In this document: positions 26,797 to 35,193 of the stretch, one piece after another
Position numbering within the stretch: the stretch's first letter is position 1
Layout: the number at the start of each line of letters is the position of its first letter
Assembly: GCF_030326305.1 (NCBI RefSeq)
Contig: NZ_JACAKB010000017.1
Coordinates: 1-64,000 of the forward strand
DNA: 64,000 nt
Source: Myroides odoratimimus
GTDB lineage: Bacteria; Bacteroidota; Bacteroidia; Flavobacteriales; Flavobacteriaceae
Direction: 5' to 3'
Made by a program: the position numbers and the translations under genes
Notes under the pieces: generated by a model
What the model was told of the DNA's origin: nothing
Database searches by the model: none
Seen by the model: only the letters and a program-made list of their open reading frames with translations

Positions 26797-28857
26797 ATGA
26801 AAACCTTTCTAAAAGTATTGTTGTTTTTAACTCCTATAATGTGTTTTTCACAAGTAAAGCAGACAGTACGCTTTCAAAATTTGTATGAGAAGGAATCTTT
26901 AGAGAGTAACTGGTATATAGAAAAAGGAGCTACTGAGTATAGTGTAGTAGTAGATAGCTTAAATAAAAAAGAGAAGTCTCTGAATATAAAATCTTCTGGT
27001 GATAATCATTCTTATTGTAGTGTGTTAAGTAAAATACCGAATGGTTATCAGGGAGATACTCTTGTACTATCAGCGTTTATTAGAAGTAAAGATATTGAAA
27101 AAGGTGATGCTAAGATTATGATTAATCTTTTAAAGAGAGGAAGTTCTATAAAATATGCTATGCTAGAACATAATGAGATAGTAGGAACGACAAATTGGAA
27201 AAGGTATAGTGTAAAGCTTCCACTTGATACAGCTACAGATACGATTTTTATTGTTGGAGGATTACAAGGAAAAGGAGAGGTGTGGTTTAAAGACTTTGAA
27301 GTGACATTAGATGGTAAAAGTCTAAAAGAGCTAGAAAATGTTAAAAAATCACCTCCTAAAGCAGAACTAGATAATGAGTTTGATACTGGTTCTAAGTTTA
27401 CACTGGATAAAGTGAATGAGACGAGCGTAAAGAGGTTAGCAGAATTATGTAAGGTGTGGGGGAGACTTAAGTATACTCATCCAGATATCGCAAAGGGTAA
27501 TTACAATTGGGATTATGAACTCTTTAGGATATTACCAATAGTAAAAAGAAATGACTTCCAAGAACAATTAGTACTATGGAAAAATCGTTTTGCAGAAGAG
27601 TCCTTGACAATTCCTGATAACCACTATTATGTGGATTTTTTTCCAAATGTAGGTAATGCAATTTTTGAGAATGAGAAGAGTTATAAAGATATTAGCTTTG
27701 ATGATCACGGTTATCGTTTATTAGCGCTATTTCGTTATTGGAATGTGATAGAATACTTTTATCCTTATAAAAATTTGATTTCTAAAGATTGGGATACAGT
27801 ATTAGAAGAATATATCTTCAAGTTATTGTCTAGTAGAGATGAGTTAGAATATAAGATGGGCCTGATGAAATTGACTAAAAAACTGGGGGATGGACATTCT
27901 TTCTTTAATGCAAAAGGAGATAGGCTGATGGGGGAGTATTTAGGTCTAAAGATTATACCTCTTAAAGTTAGGTTTATAGAAGGTAGATTAATGGTCACAG
28001 AACTAATCAAGGGAAGAGAAGAAGAGTTCAAAGTCCGCATTGGTGATGAAATAAAAACAATCGGAGGAAGAGGTGTTAAAGAAATAATACAGGAAAGAGA
28101 AGGGTTCTATCCTTATTCTAATAATAACGCTAAGCTATATAATTTAGCAAGTTTTATGTTGAGAACGAATAAAGCAGAGTTAGAATTAGGATTGCGTAGT
28201 GAACAAGGCGATTTTAAAGAATCATTACCTACTGTTGATTTACATGAATTTGCTTTTTTTACTGATCCTTTAATTTCGCATCAGGACTTAGATAATAATC
28301 TAGGTTATATCAATATTGGAGCTTTGAAGAGTGGAGAGTTGACTGATATTATGTTGCGTTTTAAATCTAAAAAGGGGATTATCTTAGATTTTCGTTCTTA
28401 TCCGATCATTAGTTTAGGAGAGTTAATGAAATATTTTACCCAGTCAGGAGTACCTTTTGTTAAATATAAAATACCAAGCAAGAATGAATTAGGTAAATTA
28501 AATGACGATGAAAGTAAGACGTATGGCGATCCTAATTATTACTATCCAGGGAAAGTGTCTATTCTAGTAGATGAAAGTACAATGAGTGCATCAGAATTTA
28601 ATGTTATGGGATTACAGACATCACCTAATGTAAAAGTAATAGGTACACAGACAGCTGGTGCAGATGGTAATATCAGTATTCTAATATTACCAGGGGATAT
28701 ACAAGTTATTTTCTCAGGTATCGGTATATATTATCCTGATGGCTCTGAGACTCAGAAAATAGGTGTTAGAATAGATGAAGAAGTTATCCCTACTATACAA
28801 GCTCTAAAAGAAAAGAGAGATTTAATACTAGAAAAAGGAATTGAGAATTTGCTTTAA
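26797..28857 (+). CDS. S41 family (tail-specific protease-like) peptidase, exported
   Basis: A 686-residue protein with a signal peptide (MKTFLKVLLFLTPIMCFSQ); ATG 26797 is preferred over 26791. Residues about 25-175 form a beta-sandwich resembling carbohydrate-binding modules (ESNWYIEKGATEYSV ... GEVWFKDFEVTLDG). The S41 part follows: WGRLKYTHPDIAKGNYNW, FRYWNVIEYFYPYKNL, LGDGHSFF, a PDZ-like segment, then ILVDESTMSASEFNVMGLQ with the likely catalytic Ser near residue 592, and GTQTAGADGNI. This arrangement is common in Bacteroidota S41 peptidases. It overlaps nothing and the next gene starts 13 bases after its stop. Confidence 0.88.
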   Translation: MKTFLKVLLFLTPIMCFSQVKQTVRFQNLYEKESLESNWYIEKGATEYSVVVDSLNKKEKSLNIKSSGDNHSYCSVLSKIPNGYQGDTLVLSAFIRSKDIEKGDAKIMINLLKRGSSIKYAMLEHNEIVGTTNWKRYSVKLPLDTATDTIFIVGGLQGKGEVWFKDFEVTLDGKSLKELENVKKSPPKAELDNEFDTGSKFTLDKVNETSVKRLAELCKVWGRLKYTHPDIAKGNYNWDYELFRILPIVKRNDFQEQLVLWKNRFAEESLTIPDNHYYVDFFPNVGNAIFENEKSYKDISFDDHGYRLLALFRYWNVIEYFYPYKNLISKDWDTVLEEYIFKLLSSRDELEYKMGLMKLTKKLGDGHSFFNAKGDRLMGEYLGLKIIPLKVRFIEGRLMVTELIKGREEEFKVRIGDEIKTIGGRGVKEIIQEREGFYPYSNNNAKLYNLASFMLRTNKAELELGLRSEQGDFKESLPTVDLHEFAFFTDPLISHQDLDNNLGYINIGALKSGELTDIMLRFKSKKGIILDFRSYPIISLGELMKYFTQSGVPFVKYKIPSKNELGKLNDDESKTYGDPNYYYPGKVSILVDESTMSASEFNVMGLQTSPNVKVIGTQTAGADGNISILILPGDIQVIFSGIGIYYPDGSETQKIGVRIDEEVIPTIQALKEKRDLILEKGIENLL

Positions 28858-28870
28858 AAAAGGGATATTT

Positions 28871-30151
28871 ATGATTAGAGAATTTATAGCTACGTTATTT
28901 GTCTGTTTTGGTCTTTCTGTATCCTTTGGACAAGTACAAGAATTAAGTAAAGAAGATTTTATCAATTCTAATTTTGAATCTTTAACTACGTTGAAGTCAG
29001 ATTTAAAAGATGTCAGTATTGTTGGGCTAGGAGAGTCTTCTCATTTTATGGGAGAAACTTATAGAGCTAAAGTAAAGATGGTGAAATATCTTCATGAAGA
29101 ATGTGGTTTTGACGTATTGGCGATAGAGTCACCATTGTATAATGCGAAGGAGTATTATAATGATAGTATTAGTAAGGGAAAAGTAACAGGCGATGATTTT
29201 CTAAGAAGTGGAGCAATAAGTGGAGTATGGCTTTCAGATGATATGCTTGAGTTATTTAATTATATCGTTGAAACACAAAAAACAGATAGACCATTGATTT
29301 ATGCAGGTTTTGATAATAGCTTCTTCCATTTGGACAGTCAAATTGATGAAAATTTCAGAAAGTTTATAACAAAGCTAAATGAAGCAACTATGTCTGAAAT
29401 CACCACAGATAGTATTTTTATTTCTTCTTTAAATCATGCAGTAAGAAAATCATATTCAATTAAGACACTACCAGTTTCTGATACTTTAGTGCTTCACAGT
29501 AAATTTCAAGAAATAAAAAAATCATTAGATAAATTAGAAGTTAAAGATAAATACTTTAAGTACTGGGAACAGATTTTAGTTAATCTAGAGTCTAGATACC
29601 GTATGAATTATAAGTTATATGACAGGGATTACATGATGGCTAAAAATGTTGACTACTTAGTTAACAATGAATATCCTTATAAAAAAATGATTTTATGGGC
29701 TGCAACAGTCCACTTATTGGCAGATAAAAATTCTACTCAAGATACTAAAAAGAGGGACAGGCAGTTTATGGGCTATTTTTTAAAACAGAAATATAAAGAG
29801 AAGTACTACCATATTGCTTTTGTACCAGGTAGCGGTGTTACTGGTCTTAAAGGGTATTTAGGTATAGGAAAGAAAAGAGTCGTTGCGACTAAAGGCAGCA
29901 TAGAAAGATATATAAAAGAATCAATAAAGGAGGAGTACGCCTTTATGTCTACTAGAACTGATTTGAGTAAAGAGATAGTTAATAACCATAAGATTAATAA
30001 GTCATTATTAATAGGTTTAACCCCATATAAGACCGATATATCTACAGTAGTGGATGGTTTTTTCTATATGAGACAAGAGTATTTACCAGAATTTAAAGAA
30101 AGAAAAAGAGTGTGGACTGAATTTAAAGAAAGTAGTTCTATCCCTTTATAG
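28871..30151 (+). CDS. Erythromycin esterase-like (EreA/ChaN fold) exported protein
   Basis: A 426-residue protein with a signal peptide (MIREFIATLFVCFGLSVSFGQ). I chose ATG 28871 because the longer frame from 28841 overlaps the S41 gene and spoils the signal. VGLGESSHFMGETYRAKVKMVKYL has Glu55, His58 and Arg65, which match the catalytic Glu/His/Arg set of erythromycin esterases; AIESPLYN and WAATVHLLADKN supply the later Glu and His. Export in a Flavobacterium makes macrolide hydrolysis unproven; the family includes enzymes of unknown substrate. It forms a two-gene operon with the S41 peptidase. Confidence 0.82.
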   Translation: MIREFIATLFVCFGLSVSFGQVQELSKEDFINSNFESLTTLKSDLKDVSIVGLGESSHFMGETYRAKVKMVKYLHEECGFDVLAIESPLYNAKEYYNDSISKGKVTGDDFLRSGAISGVWLSDDMLELFNYIVETQKTDRPLIYAGFDNSFFHLDSQIDENFRKFITKLNEATMSEITTDSIFISSLNHAVRKSYSIKTLPVSDTLVLHSKFQEIKKSLDKLEVKDKYFKYWEQILVNLESRYRMNYKLYDRDYMMAKNVDYLVNNEYPYKKMILWAATVHLLADKNSTQDTKKRDRQFMGYFLKQKYKEKYYHIAFVPGSGVTGLKGYLGIGKKRVVATKGSIERYIKESIKEEYAFMSTRTDLSKEIVNNHKINKSLLIGLTPYKTDISTVVDGFFYMRQEYLPEFKERKRVWTEFKESSSIPL

Positions 30152-30217
30152 GATGAAAATAATTTTAATAACACAAAAGTATGTACTTTTAGTATTGATC
30201 ATTTGTTGTTAATTTAG

Positions 30218-30252
30218 ACAAGCCTTAAGGAATACTTAAGGCTTGTTTTTTA
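30218..30252 (+). terminator. Intrinsic terminator after the EreA-like gene
   Basis: ACAAGCCTTAAG pairs with CTTAAGGCTTGT around five bases, followed by six T. Confidence 0.85.
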
Positions 30253-30484
30253 TTATCCCAAAATATGAAATAGACATATAAACGATAAATAATTGTACAA
30301 AATAGATCTGAATTCTTGATACAAACATACAATAGTATGGTTTTATAACTGATGGAGGAGTTATGAAGTAGAATCGCTTTGGAGTATTTGGTTAATGGGA
30401 TTTTGGAATCATACCTTATTTCTCTGAAAATAGGGGGCTTCTATTTATATTTTTAGGCTATTGATTTATATAAACAATCCTAGA

Positions 30485-30516
30485 TTTTGTAGATTGAAAA
30501 AATAGTCAGAATTTTG
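30485..30516 (+). promoter_or_regulatory. Candidate promoter of the copper cluster
   Basis: TTTTG (30485-30489), a 19-base spacer and GAATTTTG (30509-30516, one mismatch to TAnnTTTG) end five bases before the GTG start at 30522. Transcription would begin almost at the start codon. Confidence 0.45.
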
Positions 30517-30521
30517 TACTC

Positions 30522-30884
30522 GTGAAATTTGCAATCGTCATATTATCCCTATTCATGTTATTCAAGCCAGTACTTCCGGTTGTTGAATATGTGGTGTTAT
30601 ATGATTATATCAAGGATGAACTTTGTGTGAACAGAGATAAGCCAGAGTTAGAATGTAATGGAATGTGTCATCTATCTAAAGAGATGGCTAATGCTTCTGA
30701 TACAGGTAAAGATAAAAGTAAAAGTAATTTTGCTTCAGCAGAAATACAGCTTGTTTATTTTCAAGACATTGTAAATAACACATCTATTCATTTATTTAAG
30801 AGTTATACTTTTAAGGCGTTCTTTAGCCTTGATAGTGTATATACTTATATTTTCAACAATTTCCTTTTTAGACCACCTGTCTAA
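30522..30884 (+). CDS. Small membrane/exported protein with C-x9-C-x3-CH motif, head of copper cluster
   Basis: A 120-residue protein with GTG start. Residues 1-28 form a signal anchor (MKFAIVILSLFMLFKPVLPVVEYVV). Cys35, Cys45, Cys49 and His50 (DELCVNRDKPELECNGMCHL) look like a metal or disulfide site facing the periplasm. The C-terminus is again hydrophobic-aromatic. I recall similar small proteins beside TonB-dependent receptors in Flavobacteria, but no function is known. Its place at the head of a copper-type cluster suggests a copper-binding or redox role; that is inference. The downstream gap is 447 bases, so it may be transcribed separately from the rest. Confidence 0.7.
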   Translation: MKFAIVILSLFMLFKPVLPVVEYVVLYDYIKDELCVNRDKPELECNGMCHLSKEMANASDTGKDKSKSNFASAEIQLVYFQDIVNNTSIHLFKSYTFKAFFSLDSVYTYIFNNFLFRPPV

Positions 30885-31331
30885 TAAACTATTGACTTTT
30901 AGTAGATTATTTGTTTCTGTACCTAACGTGATTGTTGGTCTAGATAGTAAGTAATCATATCCCATTTCATGTATAGTGGATCATATATTGGTATAGTACA
31001 TTGATTTGTAGGTACCAGTATAATCAGTTGTATCTTTTTGGTATGAGGTATCACTCTTTTGTAGTATGTACTACATGGTGCTAAGTTATTTTATAGGAGA
31101 GTTTCTATATCTACTTAGAAATACGATGTTTATATCTCTTTGATAATAAGCATCTACTGTATGTTTTTGGGTAAAATAAGTAAAATAGTTTAACCGATGA
31201 TATTGTCAATATACTTGATAATGTCCTTAATGCTGTACACTGATTTTGGGTTAAAAGATCAGGTGTATGATTTGATCTATAAAAGAGAATCATACAGATT
31301 CGCCTAGTCATGTACACACTTTTATGTAACA
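30885..31331. other. 447-base gap inside the copper cluster
   Basis: No open frame is supported on the plus strand, and no methanobactin-like precursor peptide was found. The minus-strand frame at 31111-31332 has no family look. No convincing promoter or operator was recognised, though the length suggests that the following genes have their own. Confidence 0.4.
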
Positions 31332-32228
31332 ATGAGAATCTTAACGTGGATAGTAGTACTGTTTCTGTTTACTACAGCTTGTACTATTGATAAAACAGAT
31401 TATGAATCAGAAAGTAATATTACGAATCCTGAGCATAATGAATTTAAGGAAGTGGTCTCAATCCAAAAAAACAACTATACAATAAGCTTAGAAGCCTTTA
31501 ATGGACATCTGTACAAAGGGTATAATGAAGTAAGATTAAAAATCGCTGATGCAACTACAAAGCAAGTTGTAGAGAATGCAAAAGTGACATTCTTACCTAT
31601 CTATACTACTGCAGAAGGGAAGATAGAGTCATGTCCTAATCAATATGATATGGTGTATGATAAAGGAGAGAAAGTTTATAAAGGTTTTTCTGTTTTTACA
31701 CAAGAGAATACTCAAGGAGACTGGAAAGTGGAAATCACATTTAAGGATAAGAATCAAAGTGTAACAGCGAGTCAGCTTGTTTTCGTTGAAAAGCAAAACA
31801 ATAAGAATCTTAATATGACTTCTTTTAGAGGGATTGACAATGAGGATTATATTATAGCATTAGTAGCACCTATAAAACCAAAGGTAGCAGAAAATGAACT
31901 TGTAGCTGGGATATATAAACTTAATACTGAAAACAGTAGTTTAAAAGATGCTTATACGGTAGTTGATAATTATACCTTATTACTAGATCCTAGAATGCCT
32001 GAGCCTTCGATGGGGAATCACTCTTCTCCTAATAATAAAGATCTAGTACAACGTGAGGATAAGTTCTATTATGGTGTAGTGAACTATACAATGACAGGTA
32101 ACTGGACATTGAACTTTATTATGCTAAACCAACATGGTCGTATTCTAAAGGGAACGAATGTACCTAGTGATTTTACACCAGGTGTAGAAGGCAAGAAAAG
32201 TGAACTACATATAGATACCTTATTTTAA
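31332..32228 (+). CDS. Lipoprotein with Met/His motif, FixH/YtkA-like C-terminus
   Basis: A 298-residue lipoprotein: signal with lipobox LFTTAC, acylated at Cys17. It has two beta-sandwich-like parts. The second part contains DPRMPEPSMGNHSSPNNKDL (about residues 222-241) followed by YYGVVNYTMTGNWTLNFIML, the pattern of YtkA/FixH-like domains in which Met and His residues near MPxMGxH can bind copper. It is six bases upstream of the TonB receptor and so cotranscribed. A role as surface or periplasmic copper-binding partner of the receptor is inferred. Confidence 0.72.
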   Translation: MRILTWIVVLFLFTTACTIDKTDYESESNITNPEHNEFKEVVSIQKNNYTISLEAFNGHLYKGYNEVRLKIADATTKQVVENAKVTFLPIYTTAEGKIESCPNQYDMVYDKGEKVYKGFSVFTQENTQGDWKVEITFKDKNQSVTASQLVFVEKQNNKNLNMTSFRGIDNEDYIIALVAPIKPKVAENELVAGIYKLNTENSSLKDAYTVVDNYTLLLDPRMPEPSMGNHSSPNNKDLVQREDKFYYGVVNYTMTGNWTLNFIMLNQHGRILKGTNVPSDFTPGVEGKKSELHIDTLF

Positions 32229-32233
32229 TTATT

Positions 32234-34222
32234 ATGAAACCTTTTATTACCATATTAGTCTTAGGGGTTACAACAGCGAGTGTAGCACAAGATAATAAAG
32301 GTCTACAAGATAGTATACCAACTGTATTAGACGAAATCTCTATGCTAGTTCAAGCGAAGAAGAGAATAGAGACAGAGATGAAAATGGCTGTGTCTGTCGA
32401 TGAGTTTTTGGCTTCTTCAGAACAAATAAGTTTTATCAAAAGAGGAGCTTATGCATGGGAGCCTATGCTGAATAATATGAGTACAGAACGCTCTACCTTG
32501 ACTATTGATGGGATGCATATTTTTGGTGCTTGTACAGATAAGATGGATCCTGTTACTTCTTATGTAGAGAGTAATAATCTATCTACTATAGATATTAAAT
32601 CTGGTCAAGAAGGAGGAATGCACGGAGCTACTGTAGCTGGGAGTATTGATCTTAAACGAAAAACTACAGCCTTTGGGATAGGACAGGTATGGACAGGTGC
32701 CTATCAAAGTGGGTTCGAGTTTAATAATAAACAATTCTTTAATCTTGGTAATGTTTCGTTTTCGAGTGAAAAACTAGCTGGTGATGCTAGTATTGCTTAT
32801 CGAGAGGCGAGTAATTATAAAGATGGAAATAACGATGAGGTAAAGCACTCACAGTACAAAAAATTTAATACAGCTTTAGGATTGGCTTATAAGACAGGTG
32901 GATTATCTTCATTGCGAGCAGATGTTATTTTTGACGTTGCTAAAGATGTTGGTTTCCCTGCTTTACCGATGGATTTATGGCTTTCTCGTGCATTGATTAC
33001 TTCTGTATCCTATAAACAATTATTTGAGGACAAATTTATACGTGTTTGGGATACCAAGGCTTATTTTAATGCGATAGAGCATTATATGGATGATACTACA
33101 CGCCCAGAGAATTTGGTGCATATGGATATGCCAGGGTGGAGTACTACTTACGGGTTACTGTCTAAAGCAAACTTTAAAAGTGGAAAGTATTCTTCTGAAT
33201 TACAATTGAACGCTTATAATAATCTCTCTATTGCAGAAATGCGTATGTACCCACAGGATCGCTCTAAACAAACAATGTTTGCATATAGTTGGCCATGGGT
33301 AACGACGACTTATGCAGGGGTGTCATTGAACAATACGATAGAGTTCTCGGATGATCATAGACTAAATTTCGGAGGATCAGCAGGAATAAACTATAATTAC
33401 TCAAAGTATATAGAGTTTAACTGGATTTTCCATCCAGGAAGCCCACAAGAGAAGACAAGGTTCTTACCAAGTCTACACACTAGTTATGAAATGGATATTA
33501 ATCGATTTAATTTTTCTGTTGGTGTAGGGTATGGGCATAGAGCGCCTTCTGTGTCGGAAGCTTATGGATATTATATCTACAATAGTTATGATCGCTATGA
33601 CTATATCGGAAATCCTAATTTAAAAAATGAGATTTCTAATGAGTTAAATGCAAGTGTTGGGTATAAAGGAGATAGATTTTCACTACAAGCTAAGGTAAAT
33701 TACTTCTATATCAAGAATTATGTTATCGGAAGAATATTGAGCTTAGGTAGTCCGATGAATTATCAATCAGTTGGGGTAAAAGGATATACCTCTTTAGACT
33801 ACGCCACGCTATTTAACTTCGCTCTTAATGCAGACTATCACATTATGGATGATTTGCATTGGAAAGGTGGTGTAACCTATGCTAGAGGTCAAGATAACGA
33901 GAAGGGAAACTTGCCTTTCATTAGACCATTTAGTTATCAGACGTCTTTACACTATCTCTTCAGAGATTTTAGTATACAGACTTCTATCAATGGTGATGCA
34001 AAACAACGAGATTTTAGTCCAGAATACGGAGAGAGTTTGACTCCATCATACACGATTTGGAATGCTTCAGTTGATTACACTTTTTATATCAAAAACTTTA
34101 AAACAGTGTTTCAAATAGGAGCAGAGAATTTACTGAATGAGTACTATAGTACTTATGCAGATTGGGGTAATATCCCTAGAATGGGACGTAATGTATTCAC
34201 GTCTCTAAAAATAAACTTTTAA
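32234..34222 (+). CDS. TonB-dependent copper receptor, OprC/NosA type
   Basis: A 662-residue outer-membrane receptor with a signal peptide (MKPFITILVLGVTTASVAQ), a plug domain to about residue 145 and a beta barrel to the terminal Phe (FTSLKINF). The plug has IDGMHIFGACTDKMDPVTSYVE with Cys100-x3-Met104, and the barrel has IEHYMDD with His283-x-Met285. This CxxxM plus HxM pair is the copper site described for Pseudomonas aeruginosa OprC, which imports ionic copper. SVSEAYGYYIYN near the middle is another block typical of the copper receptor family. Between a lipoprotein and an MbnP-type gene, it is the import step of the cluster. Confidence 0.86.
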   Translation: MKPFITILVLGVTTASVAQDNKGLQDSIPTVLDEISMLVQAKKRIETEMKMAVSVDEFLASSEQISFIKRGAYAWEPMLNNMSTERSTLTIDGMHIFGACTDKMDPVTSYVESNNLSTIDIKSGQEGGMHGATVAGSIDLKRKTTAFGIGQVWTGAYQSGFEFNNKQFFNLGNVSFSSEKLAGDASIAYREASNYKDGNNDEVKHSQYKKFNTALGLAYKTGGLSSLRADVIFDVAKDVGFPALPMDLWLSRALITSVSYKQLFEDKFIRVWDTKAYFNAIEHYMDDTTRPENLVHMDMPGWSTTYGLLSKANFKSGKYSSELQLNAYNNLSIAEMRMYPQDRSKQTMFAYSWPWVTTTYAGVSLNNTIEFSDDHRLNFGGSAGINYNYSKYIEFNWIFHPGSPQEKTRFLPSLHTSYEMDINRFNFSVGVGYGHRAPSVSEAYGYYIYNSYDRYDYIGNPNLKNEISNELNASVGYKGDRFSLQAKVNYFYIKNYVIGRILSLGSPMNYQSVGVKGYTSLDYATLFNFALNADYHIMDDLHWKGGVTYARGQDNEKGNLPFIRPFSYQTSLHYLFRDFSIQTSINGDAKQRDFSPEYGESLTPSYTIWNASVDYTFYIKNFKTVFQIGAENLLNEYYSTYADWGNIPRMGRNVFTSLKINF

Positions 34223-34247
34223 AAATAAAACCTAATAAATAAGACAA

Positions 34248-35114
34248 ATGAAAAATTTAACAAAGAGCTTTTTACTATTTGCAGCTTCATTAGCTGTTGT
34301 TTCTTGTTCTAATGATGATAGTAACGCTGTTGCTAATAATGTGACTTTAGAGTTTACAAATACATTCAAGGATAAAGTAATTGTTCTAGGTGATGCTAGT
34401 TCTTCTTCTGCTACTGTTAATAAATCTGCAGAGGGACAAGAACATCAATTTTCTGAATTAAAATATGTGATTAGTAATATTCGCCTAATTAAAAATGATG
34501 GAAAAGAGATTCCTTATCATGTGAATGACTTAGATAAAGGAGCAACTGTTGTTAACCAAGCAAAGGCAGAGACATTAAATTATTTATTAACTAATATCCC
34601 TAGAGGAGAGTATAAACAAATCAAATTTGGTCTAGGTGTACGCAGTGATCTAAATGTTCTTGATCAAATCAAGTTTCCTGTTTTTTATGCTAACGCTGGA
34701 GCTAATGATACTGAAATGATGTGGGAATGGGGAACAGGATATCGTTTTACTAAAATAGAAGGATTCTACGATGCTGATAAAAAGCAGATGTCTATACACA
34801 CAGGAAGTACTCTAGATGATGGAGATAATGGTGAGCTAATACAAGGTGTGGATGCTTATAGAGAGATAGTCTTAAATTTACCAACGCATGCAGTGGTGGG
34901 AAGTTCTGCACCAACGATTAAGATTAAAGCTGATTTTGATAAACTATTAACTGGGAAATCGAATACAATTAAATTAAGTACAGGTAAAGGACCAAATGAT
35001 AATGCTACACCTAATATTCATACAGCAGTACAGATGGTGAAGTTCGTAGATAATTTAGGAGGAAATGGAACGAGTGATGTTACTGGAATGTTCTCTATTA
35101 TCAGTGTAAAATAA
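34248..35114 (+). CDS. mbnP: MbnP family copper-binding lipoprotein
   Basis: A 288-residue lipoprotein (SLAVVSC lipobox, Cys20). After LEFTNTFKDKVIVLG come the family blocks HQFSELKYVISNIRLI, MMWEWGTGYRFTKIEG (157-172) and MSIHTGSTLDD (181-191). Trp159 and Trp161 form the WxW motif. In MbnP, as I recall the published work, one Trp of this motif is converted to kynurenine by the partner MbnH, and the modified protein then binds copper. The partner gene lies directly downstream. It is 25 bases after the OprC-type receptor, so in the same operon. A hairpin follows its stop. Confidence 0.87.
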   Translation: MKNLTKSFLLFAASLAVVSCSNDDSNAVANNVTLEFTNTFKDKVIVLGDASSSSATVNKSAEGQEHQFSELKYVISNIRLIKNDGKEIPYHVNDLDKGATVVNQAKAETLNYLLTNIPRGEYKQIKFGLGVRSDLNVLDQIKFPVFYANAGANDTEMMWEWGTGYRFTKIEGFYDADKKQMSIHTGSTLDDGDNGELIQGVDAYREIVLNLPTHAVVGSSAPTIKIKADFDKLLTGKSNTIKLSTGKGPNDNATPNIHTAVQMVKFVDNLGGNGTSDVTGMFSIISVK

Positions 35115-35128
35115 GAAGTACAAGTATA

Positions 35129-35160
35129 GAAGAGCTGTTATGGAGATAACAGCTCTTTGT
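35129..35160 (+). terminator. Hairpin between mbnP and mbnH
   Basis: AAGAGCTGTTAT (35130-35141) pairs with ATAACAGCTCTT (35146-35157) around four bases. Only TTTGTCTTC follows, so it is a weak terminator or a transcript-end stabiliser that would lower mbnH relative to mbnP. Confidence 0.6.
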
Positions 35161-35193
35161 CTTCTAAAGGGTTTTATATAATTGCTATTACAA

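Noticed and set aside
28871-30151. Calling the EreA-like protein a macrolide resistance gene
   Set aside because: It has a signal peptide and forms an operon with an S41 peptidase, unlike mobile ere genes.
31111-31332. Minus-strand 73-codon frame in the copper cluster gap, checked as possible precursor peptide
   Set aside because: It is longer than and unlike a methanobactin precursor, runs against the cluster and overlaps the start of the lipoprotein gene.
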